From contig JAKALV010000093.1 of the NCBI GenBank assembly GCA_021824055.1, positions 1-11,130 on the forward strand: a stretch of 11,130 bases of DNA. The letters run 5' to 3'. Origin of the DNA: Acidobacteriota bacterium. Lineage in GTDB: Bacteria > Acidobacteriota > Vicinamibacteria > Vicinamibacterales > SCN-69-37. Positions 6,249-11,130 of this stretch are shown here, piece after piece (the first letter of the stretch is position 1; the number at the start of each line of letters is the position of its first letter). The notes beneath the pieces were generated by a model. The model was not told the origin of the DNA, made no database searches, and saw nothing but the letters and a program-made list of their open reading frames with translations. Made by a program: the position numbers and the translations under genes.

Positions 6249-6973
6249 TGCACCCACCCGTCCTTCAGTTGGATCACGCGAGAGCCGTAGCCGGCGTTGG
6301 TCTCGGAGTGCGTCACCTGGATCACGGTCGTGCCGGCGTCGTTGAGCTTCTTGAACAGCTCCATGATCTCGCGGCCCTGGCTCGAGTGCAGATTGCCGGT
6401 GGGTTCGTCGGCGAGAATCACTTTCGGATGCGCGATTACCGCGCGCGCCACCGCGACGAGCTGCTGCTGTCCGCCCGACAACTGGCTGGGATAGAGGTCC
6501 TTCTTGCCGACGATCGCGAAGCGATCGAGGATGTCGCAGACCATGCTGTCGCGCTCCGCCTTCTTGATGTCGCGGTACGACAGCGGCACGTCGAGGTTCT
6601 CGTACACCGTCAGGTGATCGAGCAGGTGGTAGCTCTGAAAGACGAAGCCTATGTGGCGCTTGTGCAGCGCGGCGCGGTCCTTCGGACTGAGCCGGTGCAC
6701 GGGCTGGCCGTTGAAGTAGTACTCGCCGGTCCACGCGCTGTCGTGCATGCCGAGGATGTGGAGCAGCGTCGACTTGCCGGCGCCCGATGGTCCCATGATC
6801 GACACGAACTCGCCGTCCTTGATATCGATGGCGATGCGCCGGAGCACCCAGCTGCGGCTCGCGCCGTGGGCGTACGACTTCTCAAGGTTGTTCAGCGAAA
6901 TCAGCGGCTCGCCGGGGGCCAGTTCCGTCTCGGCGGGCGCGGCGTGCGGCGTGCTGCGTGAGAAAAACGACAT
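6245..6973 (-). CDS. ABC transporter ATP-binding protein (MacB/LolD type)
   Basis: This 242-residue cytoplasmic ATPase would energise a membrane permease for export or lipoprotein release. It has Walker A GPSGAGKST (61-69), the Q-loop Gln113 in GFVFQSYHLL, the signature LSGGQ (165-169), Walker B VILADEPTG (185-193) and the switch His222 in VTHSE. The sequence pattern (LEKSYAHG, ILGMHD, PTGNLHSSQG) fits the MacB/LolD/FtsE class. The residue after LSGGQQQ is Leu171 where Arg is usual. I chose ATG 6973 because GGGGAGA lies six bases upstream; an in-frame ATG at 7021 with a TACAAT four bases before it is a weaker alternative. It is the first gene of a unit with the SCO and transglutaminase-like genes. 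No permease gene is adjacent on either side in the window, which is unusual for this class. Confidence 0.93.
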   Translation of the reverse strand: MSFFSRSTPHAAPAETELAPGEPLISLNNLEKSYAHGASRSWVLRRIAIDIKDGEFVSIMGPSGAGKSTLLHILGMHDSAWTGEYYFNGQPVHRLSPKDRAALHKRHIGFVFQSYHLLDHLTVYENLDVPLSYRDIKKAERDSMVCDILDRFAIVGKKDLYPSQLSGGQQQLVAVARAVIAHPKVILADEPTGNLHSSQGREIMELFKKLNDAGTTVIQVTHSETNAGYGSRVIQLKDGWVQ

Positions 6974-6979
6974 GCGAAA

Positions 6980-6986
6980 TCTCCCC
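6980..6986 (-). promoter_or_regulatory. Ribosome binding site setting the ABC ATPase start
   Basis: The minus-strand sequence GGGGAGA is followed by TTTCGC and the ATG at 6973. This is one of the better Shine-Dalgarno sequences in the window and decides between this start and the upstream in-frame ATG at 7021. Confidence 0.65.
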
Positions 6987-7021
6987 GGGGCCGTGTGCGC
7001 GATCGCGGCGGCACGACGCAT

Positions 7022-7031
7022 TAAGATTGTA
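7022..7031. promoter_or_regulatory. Putative overlapping -10 elements for the ABC and PhzF genes
   Basis: The sequence TAAGATTGTA holds a plus-strand hexamer TAAGAT (7022-7027), ending six bases before the PhzF GTG at 7034. It also holds a minus-strand hexamer TACAAT (7026-7031) facing the ABC gene. The plus transcript would be leaderless; the minus transcript would have a leader of roughly 45 nt carrying the GGGGAGA site. No -35 element stands out, so this is a positional inference. Confidence 0.4.
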
Positions 7032-7033
7032 AC

Positions 7034-7945
7034 GTGACTCGCTTCCGATACCTGCACTTAGACGTGTTCACCGAGCGCGCGTTCGAGGGCAATCAGCTGG
7101 CGGTGTTTCCCGACGCGCGCGGCATCGACGAGCGGTTCATGCAGCCGCTGGCGCGCGAGATGGCGTTTTCCGAAACCGTCTTCATGCTGCCCGCGGTGAC
7201 CGGATCGGCGCAGCAGCGGTTGCGCATCTTCACGCCGGGACGCGAGCTGCCCATGGCGGGCCATCCGACCATCGGCAGCGCGTTCGTCTGGGCGCAGGAG
7301 TACGCGGCCGGGACCACGCCGGCGGCCATCACCTTCGACATGGGCGTGGGGCCGATCCGTGTCGCGCTGGATTGGCACGCGGGCGCCCTGCGGTTTGCCT
7401 GGATGCATCAGCCGGCGCCCGCCTTCGGCGAGTCCCTCGACGCGCGCGGTTCGACCGCGTTGGCCGAGGCGCTGCACCTGCCCACGTCCACCACATTTGC
7501 CGCGCCGCCGCAGATCGTCAGCAGCGGCGTACCGTATCTGTTTGCGCCGCTCCGATCGGACGCCGACGTCGATGCGAGCGTGCCGGATGCCACGCGGCTC
7601 TCCGCCATGTTCCGCGCGATCGGTGGCGCCGAGACGGGGGTGTTTCTCTTCGCCCGCACGACGCGGCCGGATGCCACGCTGTACAGCCGCATGTTCGCGC
7701 CGACGTTCGGCATCCAGGAGGATCCGGCGACTGGCAGCGCCAGCGGACCGCTTGGCGCCTACGCGCTGGCGCGCGGGCTGGTGACCGCCGCCGAGGCCGG
7801 CGCGCTGGTCAGCCTGCAAGGCGTCAAGATGGGCCGGCCCAGCTACATCCACATCGCCGTGGCCGGAACACCCACCCGGATCGAGGCCGTGAAGATCGGC
7901 GGCACCTCCCGCTTCGTGGCCGAGGGCGTGCTGACGCTGCCCTGA
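7034..7945 (+). CDS. PhzF-family isomerase (diaminopimelate epimerase-like fold)
   Basis: This 303-residue cytoplasmic enzyme belongs to the phenazine-biosynthesis-protein PhzF family. The family usually acts as an isomerase; most members have unknown substrates and the name does not imply phenazine production. The N-terminal half has VFTERAFEGNQLAVF (11-25), the catalytic Glu47 in MAFSETVF, and MAGHPTIGSAF (74-84). The C-terminal half has GIQEDPATGSASGPLGAYAL (227-244), which mirrors the first half as expected from the duplicated fold. Length is normal for the family. The start is GTG at 7034, with no Shine-Dalgarno sequence but a TAAGAT hexamer just upstream. No other phenazine genes are in the window. 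It is divergent from the ABC ATPase gene and stands apart from the next unit by about 100 bp. Confidence 0.95.
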   Translation: MTRFRYLHLDVFTERAFEGNQLAVFPDARGIDERFMQPLAREMAFSETVFMLPAVTGSAQQRLRIFTPGRELPMAGHPTIGSAFVWAQEYAAGTTPAAITFDMGVGPIRVALDWHAGALRFAWMHQPAPAFGESLDARGSTALAEALHLPTSTTFAAPPQIVSSGVPYLFAPLRSDADVDASVPDATRLSAMFRAIGGAETGVFLFARTTRPDATLYSRMFAPTFGIQEDPATGSASGPLGAYALARGLVTAAEAGALVSLQGVKMGRPSYIHIAVAGTPTRIEAVKIGGTSRFVAEGVLTLP

Positions 7946-8043
7946 CCGCCATTCACCGAGGCGAGGCCGCAACTGGCCGAACGCCCCGAGACCTCCTGGC
8001 GCCCGCCCCGTATCGTCTGTTGGTGAGGACATTGGAGCCGGGG

Positions 8044-8151
8044 ATGACACGACCGCAACGATGGCTGACCGGGGTGGCGATCATGGGTGGATGCGCGGCG
8101 CTGGCCGCGGTCGTCGTATTGTGGCTGCTGTTCAGCCTGGTGGGCCGGTAG
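8044..8151 (+). CDS. 35-residue single-span membrane peptide
   Basis: The reading frame encodes a short basic N-terminus (MTRPQRWLTG) and one hydrophobic segment, about residues 11-32 (VAIMGGCAALAAVVVLWLLF), ending SLVGR. A Shine-Dalgarno sequence GGAG at 8034-8037 lies six bases before the ATG. The stop is only 17 bases before the start of the next gene, which has its own good ribosome binding site. That placement, and the clean transmembrane pattern, support a real small gene at the head of the LiaF-like/LytS/LytTR unit. I do not recognise a family. It could regulate or anchor the neighbouring membrane proteins, but that is only a guess from position. Confidence 0.62.
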   Translation: MTRPQRWLTGVAIMGGCAALAAVVVLWLLFSLVGR

Positions 8152-8168
8152 ACCGGCAGGGAGATCAC

Positions 8169-8591
8169 ATGCGAGAGGAACGTTCAGGCATTGGCACGGG
8201 CGTCCTGCTGATCACGATCGGCCTCCTGTTCATGGCCGACCGCCAGGGATACGCGAGCTTCGACCGGCTCTGGCCGGTGATCCTGATCGTGCTGGGCGCG
8301 ATCAGTCTGCTGTTCCCCAGGGAGCGCGTGATGCACGTCGGCGTCGTCGCCGGGCGCCGGGGCGCGGCGCGGCGCGTCCGCAGCCGGTTCTCGGGTGGCC
8401 TGTGGCTGATTTTCATCGGAGGCCTGTTTCTGGCGAACCAGAACCATTGGCTGTCGATTCGGGAATCGTGGCCGCTCTTCATTGTCGCGGGCGGACTGGC
8501 GATGATCGCGGGTAACATCCGCCGGCGTCCGGCCGAGCCGGAGACGGGCGACCCGGGCAATGATTCGCCGGCCGCGGGGCAATGGCCATGA
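8169..8591 (+). CDS. LiaF/LiaI-type membrane protein (DUF5668-like)
   Basis: This 140-residue protein has four predicted membrane helices, near residues 8-23, 34-49, 75-90 and 100-116, and a hydrophilic, Pro-rich tail. The helices come in two pairs, each with the signature of LiaF-type membrane domains: DRLWPVILIVLGAISLL and RESWPLFIVAGGLAMI. A basic loop, RGAARRVRSR, joins the pairs. Members of this class sense or relay envelope stress, or modulate a nearby sensor kinase, but no substrate is known here. The ATG is preceded by AGGGAG (8158-8163) at a five-base spacing. Its stop overlaps the next gene's start by four bases (ATGA), so the two are probably translated together. Confidence 0.85.
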   Translation: MREERSGIGTGVLLITIGLLFMADRQGYASFDRLWPVILIVLGAISLLFPRERVMHVGVVAGRRGAARRVRSRFSGGLWLIFIGGLFLANQNHWLSIRESWPLFIVAGGLAMIAGNIRRRPAEPETGDPGNDSPAAGQWP

Positions 8592-9340
8592 CTGAAGTGC
8601 CGCGGCCCGGATGGCACATCTCGCCCCAGGTGGTGTTCGGCCTGGCGATTGTCTTCTTTGGCCTCGCGCTGACCGCCGGCAATCTCGGCATCGCGCCGCG
8701 CGTCACGCGCATCATCCAGTTCTGGCCGATGGTGTTCACGGCCGCCGGCCTGGCGATGGCGCTCGATCGCGATTCGTCAGGCTCGCGGCGGACGTTCGGC
8801 GCATTTCTGATTATCGCCGGCGTGTGGCAGACCGCGAATCTCGCCTTCGGTTTCAACATCTACATCGATGACTACTGGCCCCTGCTGCTGGTGCTGCTGG
8901 GCGTGTTCCTGATCACGCGGTCGGTCCGTCGCTCGTCCGCGCAATCGCCGGAGGCTTCGGCGCCCGGGACGTTCGGCGCGCCGGCGATGGCGGCCGGTCA
9001 GGACGGGCGCGACGAGGTCGTGTCGGCGTTTGCGCTGATGTCGGGCGTGAAGCGGAATGTCTACTCGCCGGCGTTTCGCCGCGCCAATCTCACGGCGATC
9101 ATGGGCGGTGTGGAACTGGATCTGCGGCAATCGACCGCCGTGGGCGGCGAGTCCGTGATCGATGTCTTCGCCATGTGGGGCGGCATCGTCATTCGCGTGC
9201 CGGCCGACTGGCAGGTGGCGTCCGAGGTCGTGCCGCTCATGGGCGGCGTCGACGATCGGTCCGGCCACGTGCAGCCGAGCCGACATCGGGTCGTGATCAA
9301 GGGCGTGGCGGTGATGGGTGGCGTCGAGGTGAAGTCGTAG
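8588..9340 (+). CDS. LiaF-like membrane protein with C-terminal beta-repeat domain
   Basis: This protein of about 250 residues has four predicted helices (near 13-31, 43-59, 69-86, 96-111), again as two WP modules (QFWPMVFTAAGLAMAL and DDYWPLLLVLLGVFLI). An Ala/Pro-rich linker and a soluble domain (143-250) follow. That domain resembles the LiaF C-terminal/cell-wall-active-antibiotic-response region. It is built from recurring short turns: LMSGVKR, IMGGVELDLR, MWGGIVIRVP, LMGGVDDR and VMGGVEVKS, consistent with a beta-solenoid. In Bacillus, LiaF restrains the LiaS kinase; here the downstream kinase is of the LytS type, so the role is inferred by analogy. ATG 8588 is chosen because of the ATGA overlap and GGGG at 8576-8579; ATG 8582 would add two residues. 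Confidence 0.85.
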   Translation: MTEVPRPGWHISPQVVFGLAIVFFGLALTAGNLGIAPRVTRIIQFWPMVFTAAGLAMALDRDSSGSRRTFGAFLIIAGVWQTANLAFGFNIYIDDYWPLLLVLLGVFLITRSVRRSSAQSPEASAPGTFGAPAMAAGQDGRDEVVSAFALMSGVKRNVYSPAFRRANLTAIMGGVELDLRQSTAVGGESVIDVFAMWGGIVIRVPADWQVASEVVPLMGGVDDRSGHVQPSRHRVVIKGVAVMGGVEVKS

Positions 9341-9343
9341 CGC

Positions 9344-10489
9344 ATGTCTGAGGTGCTCGGCGCGCGGCCGCGGCTGCTGGTGCACCTGCTGGCCTGGGCG
9401 CTCGTGGGCGGCATCGTCACGGTGCTGCTGCACGCGATGGTGGGGGCGCCGTGGGAAGCCGCGGTGGTGTTTGCCGTGCCCTTGTCGCTGGCGGCGGCGC
9501 CGGCGTCGCTGTCGGGGTTCTACCTCTCGCGCGCCTTGCCGCTCGCGCCCGAGACGGCCGTGCGCGTGAGCGGAACCGTGGTGTCGGCCGCGCTGGTCAC
9601 GGCGGGCGTGTGGGCGGCGCTGGGGCACCTGTGGTGGCGGGCCCTCGATCTGAGCGGGGTGCCGGCGCTGCAACTCGGGCCGGCGCAGCCGCGGGCGGTC
9701 ACGCCGCTGCTCGTGACCGTCGGCACCATGGCTTATATCGTGGCGATGGCGATGCACTATGTGTTTCGTGCGCACGAGATCGCCGCGGACGTCGAGCGCC
9801 GCGTGCTCACGTCGGAGATCGCCGCGCGCGAAGCGGAACTGCGCGCGCTCCGGGCGCAGATCGATCCGCACTTTCTGTTCAACAGTCTCAATTCGATCTC
9901 CGGGCTCGTCAGCGTTGATCCGGAGCGGGCGCGATCGATGGCGCAGCGTCTCGGCGACTTTCTTCGCGACAGCCTGACGTTGGGCGGCGCGGGCCGCATC
10001 CCGCTCGCGCGTGAAGTGGCGCTGGCGCGGCAATACCTGGAAATCGAACAGGTGCGGTTCGGCTCGCGGCTCCTCGTGGACTCGGCCGTCCCGGCCTCCG
10101 CGGGCGCCGTGATGGTGCCGGCGCTGCTGCTGCAGCCGCTCGTGGAGAACGCGGTGCGCCATGGCATTGCTACGTGCGTGGACGGCGGCACCGTGACCGT
10201 CACGGCGGCGCGCGCGGGTGGTTCGGTGGTCATCGTTGTGGAGAATCCGCGGGACCCTGAGGCGCGCAGCCGGCGCGGCACGGGGCTTGGGCTCGATATC
10301 GTGCGTCGGCGGCTCCACGCGGCATTCGGGGACGAGGCGTCCATGACGTCGGAGGCGGGCGAGCGCAGTTATCGGGTGCGGGTCACGATTCCGGGTTCGT
10401 GGGGTTCGTGGGGTTCGGGGGGTTCGGAGGGTTCGGAGGGTTCGTTGGGTTCGGCGGGTGCGGCGGGTGCGGCCGGAGAGGTGCGATGA
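9344..10489 (+). CDS. LytS/YehU-type sensor histidine kinase with repeat-derived tail
   Basis: This is a 381-residue membrane kinase. About four hydrophobic segments fill residues 10-140 (for example LLVHLLAWALVGGIVTVLL and TPLLVTVGTMAYIVAMAMHY), followed by a linking helix (about 143-170). The His_kinase domain has the phospho-acceptor His176 in AQIDPHFLFNSLNS, the N-box LLLQPLVENAVRHG with Asn269, and a G-box GTGLGLDIV at 312-320. It would autophosphorylate and pass phosphate to the regulator encoded next. The ATPase fold ends near residue 350 (YRVRVTIP). The last 27 residues before GEVR are a GSW/GSG/GSE/GSL/GSA/GAA series coded by a 9-bp repeat and are atypical for the family. It starts three bases after the LiaF-like stop, with GAGGTG upstream (9326-9331), and its stop overlaps the regulator start (ATGA). 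Confidence 0.93.
   Translation: MSEVLGARPRLLVHLLAWALVGGIVTVLLHAMVGAPWEAAVVFAVPLSLAAAPASLSGFYLSRALPLAPETAVRVSGTVVSAALVTAGVWAALGHLWWRALDLSGVPALQLGPAQPRAVTPLLVTVGTMAYIVAMAMHYVFRAHEIAADVERRVLTSEIAAREAELRALRAQIDPHFLFNSLNSISGLVSVDPERARSMAQRLGDFLRDSLTLGGAGRIPLAREVALARQYLEIEQVRFGSRLLVDSAVPASAGAVMVPALLLQPLVENAVRHGIATCVDGGTVTVTAARAGGSVVIVVENPRDPEARSRRGTGLGLDIVRRRLHAAFGDEASMTSEAGERSYRVRVTIPGSWGSWGSGGSEGSEGSLGSAGAAGAAGEVR
10394..10474 (+). repeat. Nine 9-bp GGTTCGNNG repeats at the kinase 3' end
   Basis: There are nine consecutive units. Units one and two are GGTTCGTGG, three is GGTTCGGGG, four and five are GGTTCGGAG, six is GGTTCGTTG, seven is GGTTCGGCG, and eight and nine are GGTGCGGCG and GGTGCGGCC. 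In frame they encode Gly-Ser-X or Gly-Ala-Ala. The plus strand also has nine runs of three or more G, each separated by six or fewer bases, which fits a G-quadruplex-forming tract in DNA or mRNA. The tract ends one base before GGAGAGG, the ribosome binding site of the regulator gene. Confidence 0.95.
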
Positions 10490-11130
10490 GCCAGGGTGAG
10501 GTGTTGCGGGTCGTGGTCGTCGATGACGAGGAGCCGGCGCGCCTGGCGGTGCGGCACGATCTGGAGGCGCTCGGCGGGGTGACGATCGTGGCCGAGTGCG
10601 CCAACGGGTTCGAGGCCGTGCGGGCCGTGAGCGAACACGCGGTGGATCTGCTGCTGCTCGACGTGCAGATGCCGAAGCTCGACGGGTTTGATGTGCTCGA
10701 ATTGATCGGCCGCGAGGTGCCGGTCGTCTTCATCACCGCGTACGACGAGTTCGCGCTGCGCGCCTTCGAGGTCCACGCCGTGGATTACCTCATGAAGCCG
10801 TTCTCGCGCGAGCGCCTCGGGGAAGCCCTCGGAAGGGTCCGGCAGCGCATCGGCCAGCCGCGCGAGGCGGGGTTGGACGAGGTGGCCGCCGCCGTCCGGC
10901 CACCGGGAACCTGGCCGGCCCGGCTGCTCGCACGGGAGGGTGGGCGGGTTCACGTGATCCCGGTGGACGCCCTTGACGTGGCCGAAGCGCGGGACGACTA
11001 CGTGTGCCTGCGCTCCGGCGGCCGCGAGGTCACGAAGCAGCAGACGCTCACCGAGCTCGCCGCCCAGCTCGACCCCGCCCGGTTCGTGCGGGTCCACCGC
11101 TCGTTCATCGTGAACGTCGCGAAGATCGCG
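10486..11130 (+). CDS. LytTR-family response regulator, 3' end outside window
   Basis: 215 residues are visible. The N-terminal receiver domain has the acidic pocket VVVDDEE (about 10-16), phospho-acceptor Asp59 in LLLLDVQMP, Thr84 in FITAYD and Lys104 in YLMKPF. A linker of about 25 residues leads to a LytTR DNA-binding domain from about residue 143, with ARLLAREGGRVHVIPVDALD, the motif EARDDYVCLRSGGRE and RFVRVHRSFIVNVAKIA at the edge. LytTR proteins bind direct repeats upstream of their targets, often envelope or secretion genes; none can be assigned here. The ATG is preceded by GGAGAGG (10475-10481) and overlaps the kinase stop by four bases (ATGA). The window edge cuts the gene within the LytTR domain. 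Confidence 0.95.
   Translation, partial: MSQGEVLRVVVVDDEEPARLAVRHDLEALGGVTIVAECANGFEAVRAVSEHAVDLLLLDVQMPKLDGFDVLELIGREVPVVFITAYDEFALRAFEVHAVDYLMKPFSRERLGEALGRVRQRIGQPREAGLDEVAAAVRPPGTWPARLLAREGGRVHVIPVDALDVAEARDDYVCLRSGGREVTKQQTLTELAAQLDPARFVRVHRSFIVNVAKIA

Noticed and set aside
6249..6734. Extension of the SCO frame back into the ABC gene
   Set aside because: This part is Arg/Ser/Pro-rich and antisense-like; the GTG at 6248, with a GTGA overlap and a lipoprotein signal directly after it, is the sensible start.
7946..8043. Possible terminator or promoter between PhzF and the small membrane peptide
   Set aside because: I found no stable hairpin with a T tract and only a weak TATCGT (8011-8016), not enough to call.
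7058..8050. Minus-strand frame of 330 codons opposite PhzF
   Set aside because: PhzF motifs on the plus strand are complete; the opposite frame has no domain and a shadow-type composition.
8777..10318. Minus-strand frame of 513 codons opposite the LiaF-like and kinase genes
   Set aside because: His/Arg-rich translation with no motifs; it crosses two well-supported plus-strand genes.
10369..11097. Minus-strand frame with a PNPTNPPNPP-type segment
   Set aside because: The Pro/Asn repeat is the reverse reading of the GGTTCG repeat; the plus strand encodes a clear receiver-LytTR regulator.

Overview
This is a high-GC bacterial chromosomal segment with dense, short-spaced genes. The protein families (carboxypeptidase-regulatory-like secreted protein, CusF-like/SCO fusion lipoprotein, LiaF-like membrane proteins with a LytS/LytTR pair, and a short CPCC protein of a type I associate with acidobacteria) suggest an Acidobacteriota member, perhaps Vicinamibacteria. 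This placement rests on family recall and base composition only. There is no rRNA, tRNA, CRISPR array, transposase or phage gene.

Layout. 1-1287 (-): the first 429 residues of an RNB-family exoribonuclease whose 3' end lies outside the window. 1288-1485: a repeat-bearing spacer. 1486-3993 (-): a two-gene unit, with an exported multi-domain beta-sandwich protein followed with no gap (TAAGTG) by an endonuclease/exonuclease/phosphatase-fold hydrolase. 4015-4317 (+): a small CPCC-motif protein, divergent from that unit across 21 bp. 4318-4675: a convergent intergenic region holding a 286-bp nested palindrome. 4676-6973 (-): a three-gene unit of overlapping frames: ABC ATPase, SCO-type copper/redox lipoprotein, and a transglutaminase-like Cys-His-Asp protein. 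7034-7945 (+): a PhzF-family isomerase, divergent from the ABC gene. 8044 to the right edge (+): a tightly packed five-gene unit of a 35-residue membrane peptide, two LiaF-type membrane proteins, a LytS-type histidine kinase and a LytTR response regulator cut by the window edge.

How the genes may work together. The right-hand unit looks like an envelope-sensing operon. The LiaF-like proteins carry a shared two-helix module, four copies across two genes, and would plausibly modulate or report to the kinase, which would phosphorylate Asp59 of the regulator. The ABC/SCO/transglutaminase-like unit points to the cell envelope and copper or redox handling, but no permease gene lies beside the ATPase.

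The least explained features are non-coding. The first is the nested palindrome between the convergent genes. The second is a run of nine 9-bp GGTTCGNNG repeats that forms the kinase C-terminus, has strong G-quadruplex potential and ends exactly where the regulator's ribosome binding site begins. The third is a recurring arrangement in which a good -10 hexamer ends 5-10 nt before the start codon, suggesting leaderless or near-leaderless transcripts, with both divergent gene pairs appearing to share an overlapping bidirectional -10.
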